From positions 5,886,048-5,950,047 of the forward strand of contig CM028336.1 of the NCBI GenBank assembly GCA_016647705.1: 64,000 nucleotides of DNA. The letters run 5' to 3'. This document shows positions 10,936 through 22,199 of this stretch, piece by piece. The position numbers and the translations under genes were made by a program. Source of the stretch: Eucommia ulmoides. Lineage: Eukaryota > Streptophyta > Magnoliopsida > Garryales > Eucommiaceae. Numbering within the stretch: position 1 is the first letter of the stretch; the number at the start of each line of letters is the position of its first letter. The notes beneath the pieces were generated by a model, which searched no databases, was not told the origin of the DNA, and saw only the letters and a list, made by a program, of their open reading frames with translations.

Positions 10936-11299
10936 TGGAGGCAGAAAATGCTAAGACTCTAAATGCTAAAGGTGAGCTGAGCGAGAAAAGTGTTTTGTCA
11001 TACGAAAGACTGCGAAAATCTTACAACCGTCTTTATTGCAGCATTTTGGCGTAAGTGGATATATGATTCTGTTAACTTATCTATTGTGGTAGTGTTAAAA
11101 GTTGTGATTTTTTTTTCCTTTACTAACATTAGGGGGTTGAATCTCACTATTTTTATCCCCTTCATCTCTCTAATGTTGATTGAAAATTGTTTAAAGTTTC
11201 CATCCATAATTAATTTTTACTTTTATCATTTTGTTAGGTGTTATGCTTTGTCTGATACTAGAAGTTATTGGAAGTATGTTGCAGAAATATGCTCTCGGT
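10936..11299 (+). pseudogene. Two in-phase exon-like segments of an unidentified gene
   Basis: Exon 1 runs from an ATG at 10936 to about 11050 (39 codons, starts MEAENAKTLNAKGEL, contains SYERLRKSYNRLY) and stops at a good donor (GC|GTAAGT). About 190 nt later a TTTTGTTAG acceptor precedes 'gtgttatgct', and the reading frame continues exactly (GC+G) through CYALSDTRSYWKYVAEICSR to a donor at 11299-11300. The phase match across the intron argues for genuine exons. I do not recognise the protein. Lying between Helitron ends it is probably a captured gene fragment; no convincing later exon was found that completes it. Confidence 0.4.
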
Positions 11300-12376
11300 A
11301 ATTAAAGTAAGTTCCAATAGTTCTAGGTGGTGGACTTACATTACTAACTTTACAGTATATATAATTAATTGGTTTTATTATTTTCGTATTGTTAAAGTTT
11401 ATTGTGTTAGTTATTATTGGACCTGATTGTTATTAGTCATGTTTGATAATATTGTGTTGTTGAAACATATGAGTTAAAAATTTGGAATGTCAAATAAATA
11501 AATAAGATTATGTTCAAAATTTAAATCATATTGGAGTGTGGCATAACAAAAGGGTATTATGCCCAAATTTAAAATTTCTTATTGGTCGAGTTAATAGTTT
11601 GGTACCGTTATAAAAATAAAAGGGATTGTGTTAAAACCCGTTCTCAAGCACAGGTTATACATTAGAAGTTTTTGATTTCGTTGAGTTAATTATTGATTTG
11701 GCTAAATCTGTCTTCAATTTATCCAGATCTAAAAGGAATATTTGTTTTTATTATAGTTTTGTTCGACTTAAAATTGTATTTTTTTTTTATGAAGTTTCAA
11801 TCATACTCATGTTTTAATGATGAATTTGAATATAAACGTTTTGTAGGTTTGGAATGTTGTTTAAACTGTATTTTTTTTTTTTTTACACTTGTGCCTTCGA
11901 AACAGGAACTACCACCAAAATTATTTGTATTACAATTTATTAAGTTTATTTGTGTTATTTCTTTTCTCTCTTCCGATTTTTCGGTTTGATTTTGCTTTAC
12001 GTTTTTCAATTATGTTCAGCAATTTTACCACCAGTTTCAATTTCATTCTATAGTTACTAAACTTTGCCAAGTGTTAAACTGTTATTTCAATCCACCAGTT
12101 TTTAAAATGAAAGATTTGGAGAAAAATTAAGCAAGCCGTCATATCTCAAAGGGAGGGTTTTGCATACATTAGTTTTTTTAGAAAAATAATGATATTCCCT
12201 AACCTATGAGTAACCTATTTGGAAGATCATTGTTTTGCTTTATATCAGTTTATTATCTTTAAGATAGACTTTTGTTTTGGTGAAATTCATGTTTATTTAT
12301 GCTCAATAAATTGTTTATTATATATCAGTTTTATATCATTATAAATTTATGTGTTTATGCATTAATTTCTTGCGTT

Positions 12377-12538
12377 ATATATGATAAATCAAAGTCCGAC
12401 GATTCTACACTGATGTTTCGGTCTCCATATTCGGATCTGACTCATAAATTAATTGACGACAAGTACGAGGGCATCGAGTTCAGCTTTGAGACGGTGGATG
12501 GAACCGACGACACTATTCCATTCGAGTTCATGTCATAG
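12377..12538 (+). pseudogene. Exon-like ORF segment, unidentified
   Basis: Within AT-rich DNA, this segment has balanced composition and an open frame that includes MFRSPYSD, KYEGIEFSFETVDG and ends at TAG 12536-12538. Codon-like composition suggests a former exon, possibly the same captured gene as 10936-11299. I do not recognise the family. Confidence 0.35.
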
Positions 12539-12639
12539 AGAACAATGGATCTAGATGGGAGAGTTGAGGTACATGTTGATCGAATTTGGATTTGGACAGC
12601 GGGCTGCCGGCGATGGCCGACGGTAATAAATTTGGACGA

Positions 12640-13580
12640 ATCAATTTCTATCTATCTATTCCTCTTAAATTTCAGGTATCTTGAACCTCAACTCTAAATC
12701 ATGTTTAGGGTTTTGTTCATTAGTTTTCATTTATGCAATTGTTTTAAAAAGTAAAATTGTTAATTTTGGTTAATATGATTGGTTGTCTATTAAATTCATT
12801 ATTTGTTACGGTACATTTTTTCCCCTGTTCTATGAAATATGTTTTTGTTCCTTGGTATTTCCCAACAATAAAATAGGCTTTTCTATTTCTGTTCTTGATT
12901 TGGTCATAATTGAAGGGAAGTGGGCCGTATCTTTGAAAGTTGTGTCTTTTTTAGTTCTCAGAATTTTGCTTCTCGATCAATATATTTTATTAGCCTTTTG
13001 TTTCAGTTAATTTTGGTTCTCAGATTTCTGTTTCTTCTTTGGGAATAAAAAGGATTTATTTTTTGTTCTCAAATATGTGTGTGTGTGTTCGTATTTATTG
13101 TTATCATATTATTGTTTTTCTTTTAAGAAGAGATATATATTTTTTTTCTCATATTTTTGTTTCTGTTCGGGAAAGGAAAACTTATATTTTTACTCTCAGA
13201 TTTTTATTTGGGATCAAAAATATATTTTTTGTTTTTATATTTTCCATTTATGTTTCCTGAACATCATGCATTAACCGATGAATAGAAACTATTTTTTCTG
13301 TCAGATTTTTGTTCAGAGATTTATATTTTTCTCTGTTCTGATTTTTTCTATATCAACCTCGGGAACAGAAACAAATTTTTTATTCCAAGATTTCTGTTTA
13401 GCAAGCAAAAACGAATTTGTTAAACTCATATTTTATTTTTGTTTCGGAAATAGAAACAATTTTTTTTTCTCAAATTAATACTGATGTTTTGAATTTCTAA
13501 AAATGAAGTCACTTATCAAACTGAAAAATGGCACTAAATGAGTAGAATTGATATTTCACTAGAAAGTAAAAAGACAAAAG
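12640..13580. other. T-rich DNA with a degenerate repeat
   Basis: No gene. Phrases like 'tttttgttctcagattt' and 'ggaaacagaaac' alternate many times between 12940 and 13480; similar text occurs at 30590-30960. Confidence 0.5.
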
Positions 13581-13587
13581 GTGAAAA

Positions 13588-13870
13588 ACAATTATGTTCC
13601 ATTCCAAAAAAAAAATTGTTCAAAAAATCATGGAACAAAAAAAAATGTTTTTTTGGGGTTCCAGTGGCCCCGTTTGTTTGTTGTTTCTGTTCCTTGATTT
13701 CTAAATTTGTTTTTTAGACAATGGAGAAGAAAAAACTATGGAAACAAACAAAAGAACAATCTAGGAACAACACTACTTTTTTTGCATAAATTTGTTCCAA
13801 TTTCCAAGAAGCAGAACGAAGAACAGAAACTTAAATATGGGAACAGATACACAAAGCAAACTTCTAATAT
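13588..13870. repeat. Direct repeat within Helitron region, copy A
   Basis: Matches 14640-14915 in the same order: poly-A stretch, 'ggttccagtggyccyrtttgtttg', 'ggaacaacact', 'tttgttccaa', 'aatatggraacaraa'. Copies are about 1.05 kb apart. Confidence 0.65.
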
Positions 13871-14009
13871 ATGCTTGATTTGGCTAATGAGTTTGTTTAG
13901 TTATGAATTACCTCAATTTCTCTATATTTGCATCTGTTTGTGTACAATGGAGAGACAACATAGTATGAATGTAAGTAACCTGGGCGTCTTTATCTAATTG
14001 TCACCAACT

Positions 14010-14090
14010 TCGTTCTTGCTCCGGGAATCATGACAGGCATGTTGCTTGGTCTGGATCTGTCTCTACTCCATTCGCCATAAAGGTAGTTCA
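14010..14090 (+). other. Possible exon fragment, unidentified
   Basis: A balanced-composition island ends in a donor-like AAAG|GTAGTT near 14083. One frame reads NFVLAPGIMTGMLLGLD and another RHVAWSGSVSTPFAIK; I cannot choose between them nor name a family. Confidence 0.2.
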
Positions 14091-14639
14091 TACTCTCATT
14101 ATAGTTTAAGTTTGACTCATCAATTTTTTTTTGTATAAGGGGAGTTATTTTTCTCTTTCAAGTTTGAGTTAGTGAAATTTTTATTCATGAAACTGAGAAA
14201 ATTTGCAAATCTGTTTTGTCTTTTATTCCAATTTCAGGTACAGTGACTATCAACTGATGATGGTTCGTAAATTCAATTACTTGAGGTCTCTTTTTTTCCT
14301 CTTAAAATTTTGATGAATTGTGTTCCTTTTTTTTTTTTTTTTTTAGATTTCAATATCATAATCGCTTATTTGATTTCTGTCAAACTTAATTTTTATGCGT
14401 GTTATAGTGTGTTACTTTGTTTAATTAGTTTGATTTGTTGAAAAAATTAAAAATTCCAATAATTGAATTTTTATGGAATTTTTATGCGTGTTTTATTAAG
14501 AATTATAATAATGTAATTTATATTCACCATTTCTTTTGCATTTTTTTGTGCTATAGTTGGTGTTTCTTCTCTCAAATTTTTCTCTCTCTCATCCTAGATT
14601 ATTCGAAGCAAAAAGACAACAATAGAGAACAATTGTGTA

Positions 14640-14915
14640 CCATTCCAAAAAAAATTGTTCCAAAGCACGGAACAAAAAAATGTTTTTTTTTTTTTGGGTT
14701 CCAGTGGTCCTATTTGTTTGTTATTTTTGTTTCTGATTTCTATTTCCTTTTTTAGAAAATAAAGAACAAAAAAATATGGAAACAAAAAGTAAAAAAAAAA
14801 ATCTTGGAACAACACTATTTTGTTCGCAGAAATTTGTTCCAAATTTCAAGGAGCAGAATAAATTGCAAAAACATAAATATGGAAACAAAAGCAATAAACA
14901 AATGCCACCTGTATC
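14640..14915. repeat. Direct repeat within Helitron region, copy B
   Basis: Second copy of 13588-13870. A further fragment with 'cagaaatttgttctgttc' wording lies in intron 1 of the receptor kinase gene near 24040-24085. Confidence 0.65.
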
Positions 14916-15325
14916 TTTTATTTTTGTTCCCAGAAACACTAAGCAAACGCCACCTGTGTTTTTTATTTTTGTTCCCAGAAATACTAAACAAACTTTACGT
15001 ACGTCCTTTGATCAATTAAATGTCCTACTCCATGACTAGGGATCTCTGTCAATAACAAATAATTTTTCTTCATTTTCTATTTATGTGAATAAAATATTGA
15101 TCTGAATTTTACTATACAGAATTGAGATCTACTAGATTGAGCGATTGTACAATTAATCAAGAGGACTACAAATTGTGGTATTATTTTAATAGACAAATAT
15201 CTAGGTTATTAGATTGTGATATTTAAATGTTAATTATTATTGATTTTTAATAAAACATGTGTAGAATATTATATAAATAAAGGAGTTTATATCGGTTTCT
15301 TTTAGGTTCAATTTTTTTTTTTTCG

Positions 15326-15356
15326 CCCGTGCCTTCAGGCACGGGTTATGTCCTAG
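15326..15356 (+). other. Helitron 3' terminus, plus strand
   Basis: CCCGTGCCTTCAGGCACGGG forms an 8-bp perfect stem with a TTCA loop, followed by TTATGTC and CTAG (15353-15356) and then T. This is the textbook arrangement of a Helitron 3' end. Confidence 0.75.
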
Positions 15357-16329
15357 TATATATATATAATTTAATGTTTAAAAATAACAAAAAGAGCACT
15401 AATTTACAAAATATAACTAATCTCACATTTACATCACCTCTACAACTATTATCTAATATAAAAATATTCAAAAAAAAAAATATACTCTAAAGATGTCAAA
15501 AAATCTAATTTTAATATGGATGTACAGTAACGAATCCTTAACATAAAAAATTTTAAATTTACAAAATATAATGAAACTCAAGATCAAAATAATCTAATCT
15601 TGATATGCTTATGTGGCAAAAACTTCTTACACATTAACCTGAAATAGAAAAATACATGAAGCAATGTCTAACCGAATAGTTATAAATGAGTAAGAGAAAA
15701 ACTCTGAAGAACATACTCATGCGAGACAGTCAAGTATGTTGAAGAAAACACCTCATATAAATTAAAAGTTTCAATTGAAGGAAAACAGAGCGAGTTTGGC
15801 CCTAACTCAAAATCATTTTTTCTCATTACCTAAGGTAAATAATATCAACACCACAATTAGAAAGTCTAATTTTAGGGGAGGGGAGAAAAATACACAATAA
15901 CCAATTCCCTGAATAGAGAAACCATTAGAAGACATAAATATTTAGTAATTATAGAAAAACAAAAAAAAATACCAAATTAGTTATCAACAGAGAAACAAAA
16001 TGCAGAAACAAACAGGGTAAGGAGTTCAAACTATCAAAACCAAAAATCTAGATGATGACGATGTGAAATGGTGGGTAGAGAGAGAAGCAAGAGATACAGG
16101 CATGCAACGATTGTTAAGAGTCGGGGAAAGAGAGAAAAGTCCTACAAATAGAGCACATTTACAGATCTAGTGCAAGCTGAGAGACAATGACAGCAAGAAA
16201 AACAGTTGTCCGCCACTCAACCGATAGATGACTGAAGAGAGATTCAAAATGCAGATAGCTCTACAAGTTCCGCTTGCGGAGATCTGCAAATGAAAAAAAT
16301 CAAATCAAAATACATAAAATAAAGAATTC
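15357..16329. other. Gene-free stretch
   Basis: AT-rich to about 15990, then purine-rich to 16310. On the minus strand 16060-16290 has the pyrimidine-rich look of a plant 5' leader, but no open frame or domain is visible. Confidence 0.45.
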
Positions 16330-16990
16330 TGATATAGGGGAATCTCGTAAGGTACATCACAGGGTCAAAAATTCACCCAATCATAGAAAAGTGACCGGGA
16401 TGAGAGCCAAAAACCCCTCAGTACCGAGCTAAGGTGTCCCCCAGCCGAACTGAGGGTCGTCTCAGTGAAGAAATTAGGACCGGCAAGCTGAGGTCCGACC
16501 TTCTGAACTAACGGTCTATGGCACCCTTTGCTCGCCACCTCAGCACTCGGGAGTTCGTCAGGCCGTTGTGAGGCCCTGACCCATGGGCCTCCAGTTATGG
16601 GCTCAAAAGCCAGCCCAGACGATTAGAGCGCTAACCTATCTGCTCATTGGTTGTCTAGCAGATTATGTTAATTAACCTGAGCTGGCCTCCTAATTTCACG
16701 GCGCTAATCAGGTACTGACGCCTATAAATACACTCGGGCACCCACTGTCCAACGGTACGTGACTACTACTGAACTCAATATATTTTCAGCTCTCCACCCC
16801 GGAATACTTACTTTTACGTCCGAGGGACTTTACTGGGGATAACCCCGGTGGGTCTTTGTGCAGGTGCTTGGAGCAGAAGAGTGGAGCTCAGCTCGGAGAT
16901 CGTCACCACCCCTGAACTCAACCAGCTGCAACACTAGTGGCCGTCTTGTGTCCCAGATATCCTCCCGGACCACACTGTTGACCAGCCACC
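16330..16990 (+). mobile_element. Ty3/gypsy-type LTR fragment, plus strand
   Basis: GC-richer than its surroundings. A TATA box (CCTATAAATACA, 16721-16732) is followed by a leader rich in 'accccggtgggt' wording and ends near 16990, where TTTTTGGCATCAAC resembles a decayed primer-binding site of the TTTGGCGCC type. No internal coding region follows, so it is a solo or truncated LTR. Confidence 0.5.
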
Positions 16991-17130
16991 ACTTTTTGGC
17001 ATCAACAAATTCAAATAAAAATCCCTAAAAAGAATTGAATCAACAATGAGCCACAATTTCTAAGATGAATTAAATTCTTACAATAAAAAAATAAAATCAA
17101 AATATCTAAAACTTAATGAAATCAAAAACC

Positions 17131-17158
17131 AAAAATCAAATCAAATCAAATCAAATCA
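17131..17158. repeat. (AAATC)n microsatellite
   Basis: About five tandem AAATC units. Confidence 0.85.
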
Positions 17159-17169
17159 GATCTTTAAAA

Positions 17170-17460
17170 GAAATTTATTGATGTCAAAAATTAAACTAAC
17201 CACCAGTATGGTCCAGTCACTCTTTGCGCGGCCAGCTATAACTAATCTGGAGGTAGCTTTCGTCCTCGTTGGAGTCTTTAATCCAAGCTGGATAGGCGTT
17301 GTTCGAATTGACCTCCGACCTATCACCTGCACACAGGACAGGTCGGGGTGTTCCCCGGCATGTCCCATCCAATGTGAGAGTAAGAGCTCGGGAGAATTGA
17401 GAATAGGTTGTTTGGAGAGATAAAGTTATTACCTCAACCTGAAGTACTCCTCGCCGATGT
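17170..17460 (-). mobile_element. Family A LTR fragment
   Basis: Shares 'cagtatggtccagtcac' and the 'gtgagagtaagagctcgg' block with the family A LTRs at 3826, 28181 and 38739. Only about 290 bp remain. Orientation is inferred from the full copies. Confidence 0.55.
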
Positions 17461-17528
17461 TATTTTATTTATTTTTATTTATTTACACTTTCACCTCTCT
17501 TGTATATATGTGTGTAAAGGATTTCATA

Positions 17529-17700
17529 TGTTAAGATGATTGAGAAGTGGGGAATAGATCATGTATTGAGAATATGAGTGAATGATTACATATGAAAGGA
17601 ATATTTAACTACAACATATACACAAGTATTTATAGGGAAATGGGGATTAGGGTTTTGCCCTAATGAGCCTAAGTAGGCCAAGCCCATTATTACATTAACA
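17529..17700 (-). repeat. Copia 3' LTR (left)
   Basis: Starts TGTTAAGATG, ends ATTACATTAACA. Contains a minus-strand TATA box (TATAAATA at 17634-17627). Confidence 0.92.
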
Positions 17701-17712
17701 TTCCCCTTCAAA
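17701..17712 (-). other. Copia polypurine tract
   Basis: On the minus strand TTTGAAGGGGAA abuts the 3' LTR, the expected plus-strand primer site for reverse transcription. Confidence 0.8.
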
Positions 17713-17749
17713 CTCAAGACGGTAAGTGAAAGGTGAACTTGAGTTTGGA

Positions 17750-20700
17750 AACTAGAGAGTGAAAGTGTCTGGGTGGATGAGCCTTAGTGAAAATGTCGGC
17801 TGTATGATCGGCTGAACTGATGGACTGTAGACGAACCGTATTCTAAAGAATGTGATGACGGATGAAGTGACAATCAGTCTCGATATATTTTGTACGCTCG
17901 TGGAATACATCATTGTGAGTGATCTGAATATCATTCATGTTGTCACAGTGTAGGGTAGTGGCAGCAGGAGAAGAGATGTCTATGTCAGCGAGGAGCCATC
18001 GAAACCAGAGAAGTTCTTGAGTTGCATCAGTCATGGCACGATATTCAGCTTCAGTACTAGAGCGAGCAACTACAGATTGTTTCTTACTATGCTAGGAAAT
18101 GAGAGAATTGCCCAAAAAATAAACAGTAACCAGTGGTTGAACGTCTGTCGGTAGGGTCTCTAGCCCAATCGGCATCAGAATAAACTTGTAAGACGGGAGC
18201 AGACTAAACTGAGAAATGAAGCCCATGAAATAATGTACCCTTGACATACCGAAAAATGCGAAGAGCAACCAAGTAATGGGTGGTCCGAGGAGTGGACAAG
18301 AACTGACTGACTTGATGAACGGCATATGCAATGTCAGGGCGAGTAACAGTGAGGTATACAAGACTTCCAACCAGTTGGTGATATAGAGTGGCATCCTGAA
18401 GAGGTGAACCATCAAGTAGAGTAAGTCTGACATTCGGCTCGAGAGGAGTGGTGGTAGTGGTTGAATCAGTGATCCCAGCTTCGGAAAGAAGATCCAAAGC
18501 ATATTTGGCCTGAGAAAGAAAATATCCATCAAAACCCGATGAGACTTTAAGGCTAAGAAAATATGTGAGCACGCCAAGGTCTTTCATCTCGAATTGGCCA
18601 CTTAGAAACTTTTTGAGTTCAGAAATACCGCGTATATTATCTCCAGTGATAACCATATCGTTCACGTACAGTAAAAGAAGGATAATGCCATTGGTAGTAT
18701 GACGAATAAACAGAGCTGAATCATGAGCACTTGGTGTGAACCCAAACTAATGAATAGTAGTGCTAAATTTTGCAAACCAGGCCCGTGGAGCTTGTTTCAA
18801 ACCTATAGAGCACGACGAAGGCGGAAAACTTTATTTCGAGGAGCAGCCAGGCCAGAAGGGGTATGCATATATACTTCATCAATAAGATCGCCATCGAGAA
18901 ATGCATTTTTGACATCCATTTGAAAAAGAGTCCATTTTCGAATGGCGGCGATGACAAGAAGTGTATGGACAGATGTTAACTTTGCCACATGAGCAAATGT
19001 CTTTTCATAGTCAATGCCATATTCCTGAGCAAATTTCTTATCAACAAGTCAGACTTTATATCGTTCAATAGAACCATCAAAAAGTGTCTTGAGCTTAAAC
19101 ACCCATTTGCACCCAATGAGAGTCTTTCTAGGGGCAAATTAACAATATCTCAGGTATGAGTTTTGGTAAGGGCCTGAAGTTCTTCGTCCATTACTTTTTG
19201 CCAAATAGGATTAGTATTAGCCTCCTTATAGGATTGAGACTCATGCAAATAGAGTATAGTGGAAAAACAATGGAAATCAGAAAGATAATGTGGATGATGG
19301 GTTACCCTGGTAGAGCGGAGAGGGTGATCTGGGGCGTGAGTGTCAATGGAAGGTGGCACAAGATCATCAACCATAGGAGAAGTCTCAGGTATGGTCGTTG
19401 GAGTTGGAAGGGTGAGATCAGCTAGTGGTTCTGGAATGGGTTCAGCTGGTGGTTCTGGGATGGGTTCAGCTGGTGGTTCTGGGATGGACTCAGCATAAGA
19501 TGCAGGGCTAGGCTCAACTAAAGGTGCTGGGGTGGACTCAATAGTAACTAGAATAGGATCATCTGGAAATAACTCAATGGATGGATCAGTGAAAAATTTG
19601 GAGTTAGTAAGGGTTAACATGTCAAATGACCGTAAGGAAGAAAACATTTGATGTTCCCAAAAAATGACATGTCGCGAAATACGAAGGGTTTTAGAAATGG
19701 GGTCCCAGCACCGATACCCTTTATGTTCAATGTCATATCCAATAAAACAACACATGCGAACCCTTGGTTCCAACTTGTTGTGTTCATGTGGTTTAAGAAG
19801 AACAAAGCAGGTGCAACCAAAGACTCTAAGCTCAGAGTAATCGAATGATTTACCAAAAAGGCGCTCAAATGGAGACTGGTTCTAGATTGTAGTAGAAGGG
19901 ACACGGTTTATGGTGTAGACAGCTGTGAAGGCAGCATCTCTCCAAAAGCACTCAGGACATGATGAAGAAATTAGGAGAGCACGAACTGTGTCAAGAATAT
20001 ATCTATGATTGCGTTCGGCTTGTCCATTTTGTTGGGATGTACTAGGGCATGAGCGATGGGAAAGCGTGCCATTTTTGCGAAGCAGGTTAAGAAAAGCACG
20101 ATCCTTGTATTCCATTGCATTATCTGAGTGGTAAACTTTGATATTTCTAGAAAATTGGGTTTGAACCATAGAAGAAAACTCAGAATATATTTGGAATAGT
20201 TCGGATTGATGTTTCATAAGAAACAACCATGTATATCGAGAGTAGTCGTCTACAAAGATAACAAAGTAACGACAACCACCCATCGAGGCATGAGGAGACG
20301 GTCCCCAAATATCAGAATGAATTAGATCAAAGGGTGCAAGAGAAATATACTGACTCTCTTTGAAAGGTAGGGCTGATTGTTTTGCAAGTTGGCAGTGAAT
20401 ACATTTAAAGGACTCATGCTGAACTGAACCTTGCTGATCGCTAGAGATAAGCGATTGAAGTTGGTTAGATGAAGTGTAACCTAAACGAGTATGCCAAAGT
20501 TGGGATGGTGAGAGAAACACTGGTGGTTGTGGAGATAAGGATGAAGAGGATACTGGCGGTGGTGGTGAAGTTGCACAGGTTGATGAAGGGATATTTGGTT
20601 GTGGTGATGATGGAGTTGGAAATAAAAGGTGTAAACTGGTAAGTTCAAATGGGCGTCCAACCTTACAACTAGTCCCAAGAGTTTCTCTTGTCCGAGGATC

Positions 20701-21123
20701 TTGCACACGACAACCACTATTAGAAAATATAACTTCAAATCCCAATTCACAAAGTTACCCAACAGATAAGAGATTTAAGGTAAGGTTTGGAATCAAGTAC
20801 GTGTCAGAAATAGAAAGATGGGAAGTAGAAACTTGACCGGTATGTGTAACAGGCATTTTAGAACCATCAACAGTATGAATACTAGGGATATTCATAGCGG
20901 ATAGTTTGGTTAAAAAAATATTGGAATCAAATGTCATGTGATTACAAAAGGCAGAATCAGGCAGAATCAAAGAATCAAGAAGAATTACCTGTAGTAAAGT
21001 GAAAGAGCGGGGGAAAGATTTGTACCAGTACCAATTTTGGAGAATATATGAAGGAGCAATGAGGCTAAATTGCAATAGACATGGTGATAGTAGAGAAAGT
21101 AGGGTCCGAACCCTCTTTGGCAT
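17750..21123 (-). pseudogene. Copia pol polyprotein pseudogene
   Basis: Protease remnant (21123-20755) reads DSAFCNHMTFD where DSGAS would be expected, so its active site is altered. GAG-pre-integrase follows (LWHTRLGY, CIHCQLAKQ); the second zinc His of HHCC is Tyr. Integrase keeps HSDIWGP, YHSDNAMEYKD and the Glu in QAERNHR, i.e. the DDE triad. The C-terminal integrase part (CCFIGYDIEHKGYRCWDP) is followed by a Pro/Glu repeat linker (PIPEPPAE), then reverse transcriptase (MDVKNAFLDGDL; the catalytic YVDD is YVND near 18665) and RNase H (VARSSTEAEYRA). Several stops occur, e.g. CAA-to-TAA after NLLSVG (20754) and CAG-to-TAG after PSTTI (about 19880), and at least two frameshifts. It cannot make active enzyme. 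Confidence 0.9.
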
Positions 21124-22016
21124 TGAAAATGAGCGAAGAACCCATAAGCATCGCTGTTGAACCTAGAGAAGCTGTTGTCACTGATGGATTTAGAATGCCA
21201 AAATTATCCATGAACCGATATGAAATCTCCAAGAACCGGGCAAAAAATGGGTGAACTGACGTAGAAACCACACGAATATAAAAGAAAGTATATTTTGCAA
21301 GTCTCAAACCATAAAATGGAGACCGGAAACAGAATTAGAACGTCGAAAAACCCCAAGAACCGGTCTAAGTTCACAAAAAATCGATCAACAAAGGCCTGAA
21401 TCGGGACAAAGAAGTTCTGATAACATGGCGGATACTAAGGTGGCAGTCAACACTGATGTGGCATGGTCAATGTCGATGTGTCAAGGTCAACGCTGACGTG
21501 GCGATGACGTGGCACTATCTGGTTGCTGATGTGGTGTTGAAAAGAGCTGATTGGGCATTAGGGCTGACGTGGCTACAACACAGATGAATAATAAGGGCGT
21601 GGATCTAATGCGATATGGCAGCAGCTGTTTAGGATGCGCGTGCAGGCGCGTGAACAATAATCGGGTGATGGAACTTACGTTTTTGTAATCGTCTCGTCAA
21701 TATGGTTCCGATGATATATTGTGAGTTGAATTTGGAGCTCTGGTTGAGGTGATAGAGCCTAAAATCCGAGACGGCGCGGCTAGTGGTTACTACAGGCTGT
21801 TGGAGGCGCGCGAAGACTCCAATGGTGGTGATTTTGGTGATGTTGTGTTCGTTTCTGCAAGACGAATTCGGTGGTGTGGTGGTTGATGCCATAGTGATGT
21901 TGAAGCCTGTAGCAGTGACGAAATCAGCGGGAGAAAAGAGACGGCGGCGGCGGCGGCGAAAGCTTTATGGTTTCGAATTTATTTATTTTTAGATAGAATA
22001 GGTCCAGAAAAGACTT

Positions 22017-22028
22017 GCTCCGATACCA
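22017..22028 (-). other. Copia primer-binding site
   Basis: On the minus strand TGGTATCGGAGC abuts the 5' LTR. It matches the initiator-methionine tRNA 3' end at 11 of 12 positions (A-to-G at position 8). Confidence 0.88.
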
Positions 22029-22199
22029 TGTTAAGATGATTGAGAAGTGAGAAATAGATCATGTATTGAGAATATGAGTGAATGATTACATATGAAAGGG
22101 ATACTTAACTACAACATATACACAAGTATTTATAGAGAAGTGGGGATTCAGGTTTTACCCTAATGGGCCTAAGTGGCCAAGCGCATTATTACATTAACA
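22029..22199 (-). repeat. Copia 5' LTR (right)
   Basis: Partner of 17529-17700; same termini. Its promoter would drive transcription leftwards, away from the receptor kinase gene that starts 970 bp to the right. Confidence 0.92.

Larger units (their letters stand above)
9765..15356. mobile_element. Helitron-bounded region with two opposed 3' ends
   Basis: Both boundaries look like Helitron 3' termini pointing outwards. On the right (plus strand) a perfect 8-bp-stem hairpin is followed by 7 nt, then CTAG, then host T. On the left (minus strand) a 5-bp-stem hairpin is followed by CTAG then T. The two ends resemble each other (CCGTG...CACGRGTTAT...CTAG), so they are one family in inverted orientation. 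Helitrons have TC at the other end, which I could not place, and no Rep/helicase coding is visible, so these are non-autonomous. The interval contains exon-like DNA (10061-11299, 12377-12538, 14010-14090), as expected for gene capture. It may be one element with a second acquired end or two overlapping copies. Confidence 0.55.
17529..22199 (-). mobile_element. Ty1/copia LTR retrotransposon, decayed
   Basis: A 4.67-kb element on the minus strand bounded by short LTRs of about 171 bp with TGTTAA...TTAACA ends. The initiator-methionine PBS lies beside the right LTR and a purine tract beside the left LTR, giving minus orientation. Domain order from right to left is protease, GAG-pre-integrase, integrase, reverse transcriptase, RNase H, the copia order. 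No gag is recognisable in the 0.9 kb after the PBS. The LTRs differ at about 11 positions plus one indel by eye (about 6 percent), so it is not recent. A perfect 5-bp target duplication is not visible; flanks are the near-repeat ATTTCAT / ATTTTCAT. Confidence 0.92.

Noticed and set aside
9765..15356. The interval as an ordinary TIR DNA transposon
   Set aside because: The ends are hairpin + CTAG + T, with no flanking duplication; this fits Helitron ends better than TIRs.
19150..19773. PEP-repeat frame considered as a separate host gene
   Set aside because: It is the C-terminal integrase and linker of the copia pol (CCFIGYDIEHKGYRCWDP), in frame order with its neighbours.
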